The notes beneath the pieces were generated by a model, which was not told where the DNA came from, made no database searches, and saw only the letters and a program-made list of their open reading frames with translations. Of a stretch of 64,000 bases of DNA, positions 44,338 to 52,945 are shown piece after piece. The DNA is from an uncultured Aquimarina sp. (GTDB taxonomy: Bacteria; Bacteroidota; Bacteroidia; Flavobacteriales; Flavobacteriaceae), in assembly GCA_947501475.1 (NCBI GenBank), contig CANMWA010000004.1, positions 248,001 through 312,000 of the forward strand, read 5' to 3'. A program made the position numbers and the translations under genes. The number at the start of each line of letters is the position of its first letter. Position 1 is the stretch's first letter.

Positions 44338-44985
44338 TTGTTGAAGTATAAAAAGATAATTGCATTGGAAAACAGATTTTTCTTTACAAGATTACAGTAT
44401 GAGTCTGGTGATTGGGATGTAGATCAACGAATGCCTTCGAATCTTTTAAACTCGTTGGTAGAGTATACAACTCTCAAAGTAGATACTCAAGAAAAAATTA
44501 TCCCATTAAGTAGTGATGACATATTCAATAGTCCTTTTTGTTATATATCAGGCCATAAATTAGTACAGTTTACTAAGAAAGAAAGAGAAAACTTCGAAAA
44601 ATATATTAAGAATGGAGGTTTTGTGTTTGCTGATGACTGTAATCATGATATCGATGGATTATTTTCTAAATCATTTGTACGACAAATGGAAGATATTTTT
44701 GGACCTCAACAGCTAAAAAAAATCCCTAATAATCATGAGATTTATAAAATATTCTTCGATTTTGATGATGGTCCGCCTACTACTTCGCAAGAACTTAACG
44801 GATGGGGGGATGACCTTGTACATGATTATCTCAAAGCCATAGAAATTAACGGAAGAATAGGAGTTTTGTTTAGTAATAAAGATTATGGTTGCGAGTGGGA
44901 TTATGATTTTAGAAACAAGCGTTGGTATAAAATTGACAACACCCGATTTGGGGTAAATATTGTGATGTATGCATTGACATCATAA
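44338..44985 (+). CDS. DUF4159 domain protein
   Basis: This 215-residue protein matches DUF4159: an N-terminal FFFTRLQYESGDWDVDQRMP, the FEKYIKNGGFVFADDCNH segment (glutamine-amidotransferase-like), IFGPQQLKKIPNNHEIYKIF, GVLFSNKDYGCEWDYDF and a final RFGVNIVMYALTS. DUF4159 proteins are encoded beside MoxR-DUF58 genes throughout Bacteroidota and Planctomycetes, with unknown function. The usual signal peptide is missing, and the start is TTG at 44338 or 44341, right after a terminator. It is separated from moxR by 17 bp. Confidence 0.88.
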   Translation: MLKYKKIIALENRFFFTRLQYESGDWDVDQRMPSNLLNSLVEYTTLKVDTQEKIIPLSSDDIFNSPFCYISGHKLVQFTKKERENFEKYIKNGGFVFADDCNHDIDGLFSKSFVRQMEDIFGPQQLKKIPNNHEIYKIFFDFDDGPPTTSQELNGWGDDLVHDYLKAIEINGRIGVLFSNKDYGCEWDYDFRNKRWYKIDNTRFGVNIVMYALTS

Positions 44986-45002
44986 AAAAGTAAAGAGTAT
45001 AT

Positions 45003-45992
45003 ATGGATAAAGATTTAGCAAGTATTGAGCAAGAGGTACATATACTTACAGAAAAGCTTACAAACCTTAAAAAAGAGATAGGAAAAGTAATTATAGGACA
45101 AGAGGAAACAATAGAACAATTGTTGATCACTTTTTTGGCTGGAGGACATGCATTGTTAGAAGGGGTGCCTGGATTAGCAAAAACACTCATGATTAGAACA
45201 CTTGCACAGGCTGTTGATTTAAAATTTAAGAGAATTCAATTCACCCCAGATCTAATGCCATCAGATATTATTGGTACAGAAATATTAGAAGAGGATCATA
45301 GTACAGGCAAGAAATTCTTTAAGTTCAATAAAGGTCCCATCTTTGCAAATATTGTATTGGCAGATGAGATCAATCGTACACCTCCTAAAACTCAAGCTGC
45401 ATTATTAGAAGCTATGCAAGAATTTGAGGTTACTTATGCAAATAAAACCTATAAACTTGACAGGCCATTTTTAATTTTAGCAACGCAAAACCCTATTGAA
45501 CAATCAGGAACTTTTGTGCTTCCTGAGGCTCAGCAAGATCGTTTTTTATTATACATTAAAATTGGATACCCTTCAGAATCAGAAGAAACTACAGTTTTAA
45601 AAAACACCACAGGTGTTAGAACACATACTTTGCATAAAGTAATTTCTGGTGAAGACATATTGCGATTGCAACATTTGGTTAGAGAAGTACCTATAAGCGA
45701 CGACTTAATTACATCTGTAAGTACTTTAATTAGAGCTACACGCCCAGAAACTACTACAGATTCTTATGTAAAAGAATGGGTGAATTGGGGAGCAGGCCCG
45801 AGAGCAGGGCAAGCTATGATATTAACTGCCAAAGCTAGAGCTTTGATTAATGGTCGTTTATCTGTAACACTCGATGATTTGAAACATGTGGCATTACCAG
45901 TACTAAGACATAGGATTATTGTTAATTTCAGAGCAGAATCTGAAGGTATCACCTCAGATGATGTAACCAATCAATTATTACATATTATGTAG
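45003..45992 (+). CDS. MoxR-family AAA+ ATPase
   Basis: This 329-residue AAA+ protein has Walker A in LLEGVPGLAKTLMIRT, Walker B in IVLADEINRTPPKTQAALLE, a sensor 1 Asn in LILATQNPIEQ and the lid region SWEQ-like GAGPRAGQAMILTAKARAL. MoxR ATPases act as chaperones that assemble or activate partner complexes, often through DUF58 and vWA proteins, and those are encoded next. It begins the core MoxR-DUF58-BatA-DUF4175 group. Confidence 0.95.
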   Translation: MDKDLASIEQEVHILTEKLTNLKKEIGKVIIGQEETIEQLLITFLAGGHALLEGVPGLAKTLMIRTLAQAVDLKFKRIQFTPDLMPSDIIGTEILEEDHSTGKKFFKFNKGPIFANIVLADEINRTPPKTQAALLEAMQEFEVTYANKTYKLDRPFLILATQNPIEQSGTFVLPEAQQDRFLLYIKIGYPSESEETTVLKNTTGVRTHTLHKVISGEDILRLQHLVREVPISDDLITSVSTLIRATRPETTTDSYVKEWVNWGAGPRAGQAMILTAKARALINGRLSVTLDDLKHVALPVLRHRIIVNFRAESEGITSDDVTNQLLHIM

Positions 45993-46012
45993 TTTATATA
46001 AATAGGATAAAA

Positions 46013-46909
46013 GTGAGACAAGAGTATCATCAATTATTAAAACCAGAGCTAATAAAAACAGTATCTGGATTGGCACTAGTGGCTAAGGTGATTGTTGATG
46101 GATATTTATCAGGTCTTCAGCATAGTCGTAGTGTAGGAGCTGGTATGGAGTTTAGTCAATATAGGAACTATGAACAAGGCGATGACCTACGATTATTGGA
46201 TTGGAAAATGCTCGCTCGATCAGGGAGATATTATATTAAACAATCTGATATAGAAACTAATATTTCAGTAAAGTTTATTGTAGATGCAAGTATGTCTATG
46301 TTGCATAAAGAAGATAACCTATCTAAAATAGATTATGGTAAGGTTGTAATTGCATCGTTAGCATATCTATGTCAAAATCAAGGTGATGCCATAGGACTTT
46401 TTGCTTTAAATGATAAGCAATTATATAATGTGTATCCTAAGGTTCAAAAACAACATTATAACCGTTTTCTTCATGAATTAATTAGTATCGAAAGTAAAGG
46501 AAAATGGCCTGAAGATCCTAAGCAATCAAAACACCTTCATGATCGCAATCACAAAGAGTTGATCTTTTTTATTACAGATATGTATGAGCATCAAGAAGAA
46601 CTAACTTCTTTTGTAAAACGATTAAAAACATCTAGAAATGAAGTTGTAGTTTTACATCTTATGGGGAAAAACGAATTAGATTTTGATTACAAGGGTACTG
46701 TTACATTCGAAGATTTAGAAACTGGAGCCAGGCTTCAGGTAGATGCAAAAGAAGCAAAAAAAGAATATCTTTTTGCCTTAGAAGAAATGGTAAAAAAAAC
46801 CAAGAACACTTTGTTGGCTCATGATATCGGTTATCATCTGTTTAGACTAGATGAACATATAGGTGAGGCCTTACAATTCTTTCTAAAAAAACGAAATAAA
46901 CTCATTTAA
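46013..46909 (+). CDS. DUF58 protein
   Basis: This 298-residue protein starts at GTG (46013). The DUF58 signature is YRNYEQGDDLRLLDWKMLAR, with RSGRYYIKQSD after it, and a von Willebrand A-like fold follows, with KFIVDASMSML standing for the MIDAS strand and LIFFITDMYEHQEEL later. In this family it is the usual partner of a MoxR ATPase, probably a metal-ion-dependent adaptor at the membrane. The gap to moxR is 20 bp and to the BatA gene 1 bp. Confidence 0.93.
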   Translation: MRQEYHQLLKPELIKTVSGLALVAKVIVDGYLSGLQHSRSVGAGMEFSQYRNYEQGDDLRLLDWKMLARSGRYYIKQSDIETNISVKFIVDASMSMLHKEDNLSKIDYGKVVIASLAYLCQNQGDAIGLFALNDKQLYNVYPKVQKQHYNRFLHELISIESKGKWPEDPKQSKHLHDRNHKELIFFITDMYEHQEELTSFVKRLKTSRNEVVVLHLMGKNELDFDYKGTVTFEDLETGARLQVDAKEAKKEYLFALEEMVKKTKNTLLAHDIGYHLFRLDEHIGEALQFFLKKRNKLI

Positions 46910-46910
46910 T

Positions 46911-48209
46911 ATGTTATTTCTTAATCCAACATACCTATGGGCTTTACTTGGGCTAATTGTACCCGTAGCAATACATCTTTGGAGTAAGAAAAAAGGGAAA
47001 ATAATCAAAGTTGGTAGTACCAAGCTATTTAGTGAAACAGATTCTAAGAAATCCAAAAGTATTCAATTTAACGAATGGTTATTGTTGTTTTTAAGGATGT
47101 TTATCATTAGTCTACTTGTTATTATTATAGCTGGACCAAGAGTAAAAAAGAAGGTTGATACAATACCAATAACATATATAATCGAACCTGATTTATTAAA
47201 AACCGAAAGGATACGTACTATTATTGATACTTTAGAGAAAGGATCATCTCTAAGGCTTTTGCAAGCAGGTTTGCCAGAGTTTCAAGAAAATGATTTAGAT
47301 AGAAACAATCCGAAGGCACCATACTATTGGCAACTGGCCAAAGAAATGGAAGCATTGCAAACCGATAGTATCGTGGTTTTTACAAATGCATTTATTACTG
47401 GGATAAAAGGTAAGAGACCACAGATTAATAAAAAGATTACTTGGATTACTATTCCGCAAGAAAATCAAACAAAAAAAAGACTAAAAGCCACTAAAAAAGA
47501 AAACGGAGTAGCATCACTATTTTTATCAGGAACTGATCAATTTGTAACTTTTAAAAAAGAACTGTTTTCATCTGATAGTGATCATTATCAGCTAAACTCT
47601 GCCGAGGATAGTGTTTTTTTTAGGCTGGATGGAAAGCAAGAGAAAATATCTGTTACTGCTGAAAAAAGTATTACTGTACTTTTAAAATATCAAGATAGTT
47701 TATCGAATCAGGTAACATATATTAAAGCATCACTAAGCGCTATATCAAAGTATTTAGATAAGTCAATCGAGATACAAACATTGCAGGATATAGCCGTTAT
47801 AGATACAGAACGTTTTGATATGATAGTTTGGCTAAGTAAAGATTCGATTCCGGATACCTCGGCAAAGGTATTGGTATATAAACCAGATGAGTTAGCTTCT
47901 TATAGTATAGAACCAGGACCTACCAAAAAAGTTTTTTATCTTACAAAGGCACTTACTTCAGAAAATATTATAGACCAACATTTTTCAGAACAACTTTTAA
48001 GTGTGTTTGATTTTCACAAAGACATAGAAAAAGAAGTTGAAAAATATGATAAAAGAACTGTAGCCTTAGAAGAATTACTTCCTATATATAGTAATTCTAA
48101 GGCTAGTATAAAGAATTCTGCTATTTTGGATATCTCTAATTGGCTGTGGTGTTTACTTGCCTTGTTGTTGGTAACAGAACGGATTATAGCAAAACAAAGG
48201 AAACAATGA
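46911..48209 (+). CDS. BatA-domain membrane protein
   Basis: This 432-residue protein has a BatA N terminus (MLFLNPTYLWALLGLIVPVA, then IHLWSKKKGKIIKVGSTKLF), a second helix at about 58-76 and a C-terminal helix (LDISNWLWCLLALLLVTERI). The long middle region is periplasmic in the usual topology. BatA proteins belong to the aerotolerance-like cluster and are believed to form an envelope complex with MoxR and DUF58. Its TGA stop overlaps the ATG of the next gene. Confidence 0.88.
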   Translation: MLFLNPTYLWALLGLIVPVAIHLWSKKKGKIIKVGSTKLFSETDSKKSKSIQFNEWLLLFLRMFIISLLVIIIAGPRVKKKVDTIPITYIIEPDLLKTERIRTIIDTLEKGSSLRLLQAGLPEFQENDLDRNNPKAPYYWQLAKEMEALQTDSIVVFTNAFITGIKGKRPQINKKITWITIPQENQTKKRLKATKKENGVASLFLSGTDQFVTFKKELFSSDSDHYQLNSAEDSVFFRLDGKQEKISVTAEKSITVLLKYQDSLSNQVTYIKASLSAISKYLDKSIEIQTLQDIAVIDTERFDMIVWLSKDSIPDTSAKVLVYKPDELASYSIEPGPTKKVFYLTKALTSENIIDQHFSEQLLSVFDFHKDIEKEVEKYDKRTVALEELLPIYSNSKASIKNSAILDISNWLWCLLALLLVTERIIAKQRKQ

Positions 48210-50419
48210 TAATCTCTGGAAACAAAATATTGATTCGATTCAAGAGGCATTGGCAACTAAGACTTTGGGTAGAAGTTTTTATGTATGCAATAGGAGTAGC
48301 TATTCTTACTTATTTTCTGTTTCATACATTTCTAATTTCTATAGTTGCTTTTATAATAGTAGTTGCGGTGATGACTATTTTTATTAAACCTCATAAACCT
48401 ACTTTGCAAAAAGTAAGTAACTATATAGATCAACATTTGGCAGCTGCAGAATATAGTAGTGGTCTTTTATTAATAACAGAAGAACAGCTATCTGATGTAG
48501 CAAAACTGCAACAACATAAAATAACAAAAGAGCTAAACGAAAAATTGAAAACCATTCGACCTCCTAGTCATTTGATTAGAGGAGCTATTGTATTGGGATT
48601 GTTTGCAATTTTAGGATTTTTGGTAAATCATTTTGACTTTATTAATTATTTACAGAGACCACAACAGTCAGAAGCACCCTCAGAACAGATAGTTTTTAAG
48701 GCTACAGATTCAACTCAAATACAAAATCAACCACCAAAATTAGAAAATCAGCAAGTAACGATTCGGTATCCAAAGTATACCAATACACCATCTTTTCAAA
48801 CTTCAGAAATGAATATAAAAGTTCTAGAGGGATCACGATTATCCTGGCAAATAAAGTTTGATTCTGATGTAGACAGTGTAACGATGGAAAGTTTGGGTAA
48901 TAGCTATCCTATGAAATTTATAGATAGTGGTTACACAAGAACATCAATGGCGAACTCTACAGGTTTTTATAATTTTAAGTTTACAGATACACAAAAGGCT
49001 TCCTATGTATCGCAATTATATGCTATCGAAGTTATCAAAGATCAAAACCCTGTTATAGAAATTAAAGGACTAAAACAGTTTACTTCTTTTTCCTTCAAAG
49101 ACAATAAAAATTTATCTTTCAAAACTTCGATTACTGATGATTATGGAATAGCTAATGCATATATTATTGCTACAGTAAGTAAAGGTAGTGGAGAGGCGGT
49201 AAAATTTAGGGAGGAAAAGTTGAATTTTGATACTAGCGTAGTTATAGGAGGTAAGAAACAAAACCTTTCAAAAAACATAAACCTGAACCATATGAAAATG
49301 GAACCTGGTGATGAACTCTATTTTTATGTAGAGATTTTTGATCAAAAACAACCTAAGCCAAACAGGTCAAGAAGTGAAACCTTTTTTGCAGTAATAAAAG
49401 ATACAGTTTCAGATCAGTTTGCAGTAGAGGGAACCATGGGAGTAGACTTGATGCCAGATTATTTTAGGAGTCAGCGGCAGTTAATTATCGATACAGAAAA
49501 ATTGATTAAAGATAAGCCTAAACTCATATCTCAGCAATTCAAATTTAAAAGTAATGAACTTGGTTTTGATCAAAAAGCATTGCGAATTAAGTATGGAGAG
49601 TTTATGGGTGATGAAGCAGAATTTGACCCCGCCACTCAAGAAAATACCGAAACTCATTTGCAAGAAGAAGACCATCAAGAAGAAGACCCATTAGCATCTT
49701 ATACTCATAAACATGATACCGAAAATGAACATAATTTGGTAGCTGAAGAAGATAACGAAGCCAAGGAAGACCCTTTGCATGAATATTTACATAATCATGA
49801 AGATCCCGAAGAATCTACACTTTTTACACAATCTTTAAAAAGCAAGCTTCGGCAAGCAATGAGCGAAATGTGGGATGCAGAATTGTATTTACGACTATAT
49901 CAGCCAGAGAAATCTTTGCCATATCAATATAAAGCTCTTAAACTAATTCAGGAAATTAAAAATAGTGCCCGCATTTATGTACACCGTATAGGGTTTGATC
50001 CACCACCTATTAAAGAAGATAAAAGACTCACTGGTAAAATTGATGAAATATCTAATTATCGTAAAAATGAAGAATTATCAAAAGAAGAACTATATCCGAC
50101 GATAAGAAAAACTGTTGCAAGACTAGAGCAAATTATATCTGATAAGGAGTTAGTAAAAGATAGTGATAGGTTGCTTTTTGAAGAAGCGGGTAACGAGTTA
50201 TCTATTAGAGCTATCGAAAACCCCGGACAATATTTAAAAACCTTGCAAGCACTAAAGGAAATTACAGAAAGTAAAGCAACTGTACCAGCTTTATTGCTTA
50301 AGGTACAAAGAGGATTGTTTTCTACACTTCCCAAACCTGAATCAAATCCAGTAAAAACTAATACGTTTACTAGCGAGATTAATGAATTGTTGTTAAAAGA
50401 GTTAGACGTTAATGATTAA
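48206..50419 (+). CDS. DUF4175-like large envelope protein
   Basis: The start at ATG 48206 overlaps the BatA stop (ATGA); an upstream in-frame ATG lies inside the BatA gene. About 737 residues: two N-terminal helices (roughly 19-60), a third at about 127-147, then a long periplasmic region with DUF4175-type strands (TIRYPKYTNTPSF, SRLSWQIKFDSDVDSV, ITDDYGIANAYIIATVSK). An acidic low-complexity stretch rich in Glu, Asp and His (about 485-560) and a C-terminal helical part complete it. The acidic stretch may bind cations. It probably forms an envelope complex with the BatA and DUF58 proteins. Confidence 0.85.
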   Translation: MIISGNKILIRFKRHWQLRLWVEVFMYAIGVAILTYFLFHTFLISIVAFIIVVAVMTIFIKPHKPTLQKVSNYIDQHLAAAEYSSGLLLITEEQLSDVAKLQQHKITKELNEKLKTIRPPSHLIRGAIVLGLFAILGFLVNHFDFINYLQRPQQSEAPSEQIVFKATDSTQIQNQPPKLENQQVTIRYPKYTNTPSFQTSEMNIKVLEGSRLSWQIKFDSDVDSVTMESLGNSYPMKFIDSGYTRTSMANSTGFYNFKFTDTQKASYVSQLYAIEVIKDQNPVIEIKGLKQFTSFSFKDNKNLSFKTSITDDYGIANAYIIATVSKGSGEAVKFREEKLNFDTSVVIGGKKQNLSKNINLNHMKMEPGDELYFYVEIFDQKQPKPNRSRSETFFAVIKDTVSDQFAVEGTMGVDLMPDYFRSQRQLIIDTEKLIKDKPKLISQQFKFKSNELGFDQKALRIKYGEFMGDEAEFDPATQENTETHLQEEDHQEEDPLASYTHKHDTENEHNLVAEEDNEAKEDPLHEYLHNHEDPEESTLFTQSLKSKLRQAMSEMWDAELYLRLYQPEKSLPYQYKALKLIQEIKNSARIYVHRIGFDPPPIKEDKRLTGKIDEISNYRKNEELSKEELYPTIRKTVARLEQIISDKELVKDSDRLLFEEAGNELSIRAIENPGQYLKTLQALKEITESKATVPALLLKVQRGLFSTLPKPESNPVKTNTFTSEINELLLKELDVND

Positions 50420-52172
50420 TAAAATCACTTTTTTAAATGCTCATTGGGTTTGGTTAATTATTATTGGCGCAACTTTAATATGGAGTATTTTTATCTGGAA
50501 AGAATACTCTAATAGAGGAAAGCAGAGATTTTGGATTAAAATTGTAATCTCATTTTTTGCAACTATTTCTCTTGCTTTAATTGCCCTAAAGCCTGCAGCT
50601 AATATTCCTAATAAAACTATAAAAACAGTTGTGCTTACCGAAGGATATAACAACCAACAATTGGATAGCCTTAAACGAAAATATAAAAGGCTGAATATTA
50701 TTAATTATAAAGTTAATCATCCCATTTTGGATAATACGAGTGCTTCTGATTCTATTTTTATGCTTGGGGATGGTATACAGCCTTTTGATTTTTGGCAACT
50801 AGACAACTATAATGTAAACTATATGCCTGGGAAAAAACCTTCTGGAGTTGTTAGGTTTACGTATACTCAAAAGAATACAGTAGGGCATAACTTTACATTT
50901 AAGGGATTGTATCACAATCCAATAAAAGGAAATCAACTTGTTTTGCAAGGACCAGGTGAAGCAGGGTTAGATTCTATTTCTGTAGTATCTACAGATGATT
51001 TGAAGTTCAAATTTAATATCCCTCTTACTGTTCAAGGTAGATACCTGTATTCGTTAGTTGAAAAAGATTCTCTTGGCAAAGTTTTGTCCAGAGATCCTAT
51101 TCCACTGATTGTTGAAAAGTCTACTCCTTTGCAAGTATTAATTTTGAATGAGTTTCCAACTTTTGAGACCAAATATCTTAAAAATTACCTTGCCGAGATG
51201 GGGCATCAAGTGCTAGTACGAAGTCAGATTACAAAAAAAAGGTACAAATTCGAATATTTTAATATGAGTAAGATGCCTTTAGGAATTCTTTCAAAAAAGA
51301 ATTTAGAGGTTTTTGATATGGTAATTATTGATGCCAGTACTTTAAGAAATTTAGGAAGAAGATCTCGTGTCGCACTAGAAAATTCGGTTATAGAAAATGG
51401 TTTAGGAATCTTTATTCAACCAGATAAAAGTTTTTTTAAATCTTCAATAGTTTTTAATTCTTTCAATTTTATTTCTGATAAAAGTAAACATACTACCCTA
51501 ATTGATCAAGATAAAGAGAAACTTGCTAAGTATGATTTCGTTTTCGATAATGAATTTTTATTACAACCTATTCACACTACAATTGATAATCGAATTATTT
51601 CGGCATATAAGCGCATAGGAAAAGGTAGAGTAGGTACCACAGTATTAGAAAACACCTATACGCTTCAATTAAAAGGAGATTCAACAGTTTATAGGCAGTT
51701 ATGGTCTAAATTAGTTGAGAGCATATGTAATACAAAAAATCCAATTACAGAATGGAGTTCTAGATCAGGAATCACTTATAAGAATCAACCTTTTAAATTT
51801 CAGATACGAACATTAATAAAAGCGCCATTAGTTAAAAAGGATAAAGGCCATCGTATTTCATTACAAAATGATATAGATATACCTGATCTTTGGACTGGTA
51901 TTACCTACCCAAGAGAAATAGGATGGAATACATTAATCATTGAACAGGACTCTACAACTGCACTAAATTATTATGTAACTAACCCTGAAAAATGGGCTGC
52001 ATATTCTAAATATAAAATAAAGAAAGAGAATCACAGAAAATTTGATAATCGAGATGCCCATATAGTGACTCAATCTATACACCCTAAAGAGGTGATTTCT
52101 CCCATCGGGTTATATGTTTTATTTTTAATATGTATAGGATATTTGTGGCTTGAACCTAAAATTGTAGAATAA
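50412..52172 (+). CDS. Membrane protein with a glutamine-amidotransferase-like fold, MoxR operon
   Basis: This 586-residue protein has two N-terminal helices (about 11-30 and 39-58), a large periplasmic region and one C-terminal helix (PIGLYVLFLICIGYLWLEP). The middle contains a segment like a class I glutamine amidotransferase fold: LQVLILNEFPTFETKYLKNY, VFDMVIIDASTLRNLG, VIENGLGIFIQPDKSFF. No catalytic Cys/His pair of such an enzyme is obvious, so it is probably a binding version. It overlaps the DUF4175 gene by 8 bases and is the last gene of the unit. I do not recognise a named family. Confidence 0.75.
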   Translation: MINKITFLNAHWVWLIIIGATLIWSIFIWKEYSNRGKQRFWIKIVISFFATISLALIALKPAANIPNKTIKTVVLTEGYNNQQLDSLKRKYKRLNIINYKVNHPILDNTSASDSIFMLGDGIQPFDFWQLDNYNVNYMPGKKPSGVVRFTYTQKNTVGHNFTFKGLYHNPIKGNQLVLQGPGEAGLDSISVVSTDDLKFKFNIPLTVQGRYLYSLVEKDSLGKVLSRDPIPLIVEKSTPLQVLILNEFPTFETKYLKNYLAEMGHQVLVRSQITKKRYKFEYFNMSKMPLGILSKKNLEVFDMVIIDASTLRNLGRRSRVALENSVIENGLGIFIQPDKSFFKSSIVFNSFNFISDKSKHTTLIDQDKEKLAKYDFVFDNEFLLQPIHTTIDNRIISAYKRIGKGRVGTTVLENTYTLQLKGDSTVYRQLWSKLVESICNTKNPITEWSSRSGITYKNQPFKFQIRTLIKAPLVKKDKGHRISLQNDIDIPDLWTGITYPREIGWNTLIIEQDSTTALNYYVTNPEKWAAYSKYKIKKENHRKFDNRDAHIVTQSIHPKEVISPIGLYVLFLICIGYLWLEPKIVE

Positions 52173-52199
52173 GTTTAAGAACTTTAGGATTGTATAAAA

Positions 52200-52628
52200 T
52201 TAGGCAGCTTTTTCTTTTTTTGATGTTATACTACGAGCCCAAGAAATAGCAGAATTTAGATTCTCAAAACTTCTTAATTTACCACGCATAAATAGCTTCT
52301 CTAATACCGCGTTTAGCATTCCTTTTTGATTATAACTAACGACACCATATCCTTTTAAAGTGTAGCTATATTTAAAAAAATGAATCCAATCGCTGGGAAC
52401 AACAGAATATGGATTAACCCGATTCGTAATATATACCAGATCTTTACCATTTTGATCATAGAGATTTGTAATTTCTTCAACTACCATTTTTGCATGATCT
52501 TTCCAGTTAAAAACTATATCCATATTAATCTCACCAACAATAAAAGTTTCAAATAAATAAAAATTACCAAAAGGATAATTTATTTCCTGTATAGCTTCGT
52601 GATAATAAGGAGAGTTTTTTATTTCCAT
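52200..52628 (-). CDS. Hypothetical protein, possible SpoIIAA/STAS-like fold
   Basis: This 142-residue soluble protein has the order strand-strand-helix-strand expected of SpoIIAA/STAS-like proteins (GNFYLFETFIVGEINMDIVF, then a helix HAKMVVEEITNLYDQNGKDL, then VYITNRVNPYSV). No phosphorylated Ser motif is evident. It ends in basic residues (SKKEKAA). The family assignment is tentative. It stands alone between the MoxR operon and the GH3 gene. Confidence 0.55.
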   Translation of the reverse strand: MEIKNSPYYHEAIQEINYPFGNFYLFETFIVGEINMDIVFNWKDHAKMVVEEITNLYDQNGKDLVYITNRVNPYSVVPSDWIHFFKYSYTLKGYGVVSYNQKGMLNAVLEKLFMRGKLRSFENLNSAISWARSITSKKEKAA

Positions 52629-52945
52629 AGGTCAAAAATCATAAAATTGCTGTATTAAAGCATTTTTAGAAACTTAATTTATTAGAATTAATCGATAAAA
52701 CAAAAAAATGAAGGATAAAAGGTTAAATAAGCTGTGTTTTTTTATTATTTCATGTGCTATAATGATTGTTCTAATTAAAAAAATTAATTTTTGTTGTTTT
52801 TCGCATTTCTTTCTTGATTGAATCCAAACTATAGCCAAGATATTTTATTACTTAAAGTTTCGTTACTTCTTAGCTAGTATGTCAAAATAGTTTTCTAATT
52901 ATTGTTACCTTTCATTACAAAATATATATAGAAAAATATAGATAT
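52629..52945. other. Divergent intergenic region
   Basis: Three hundred AT-rich bases between the minus-strand STAS-like gene and bglX presumably carry both promoters. No ORF, clear -7 box, repeat or hairpin stood out. Confidence 0.4.
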
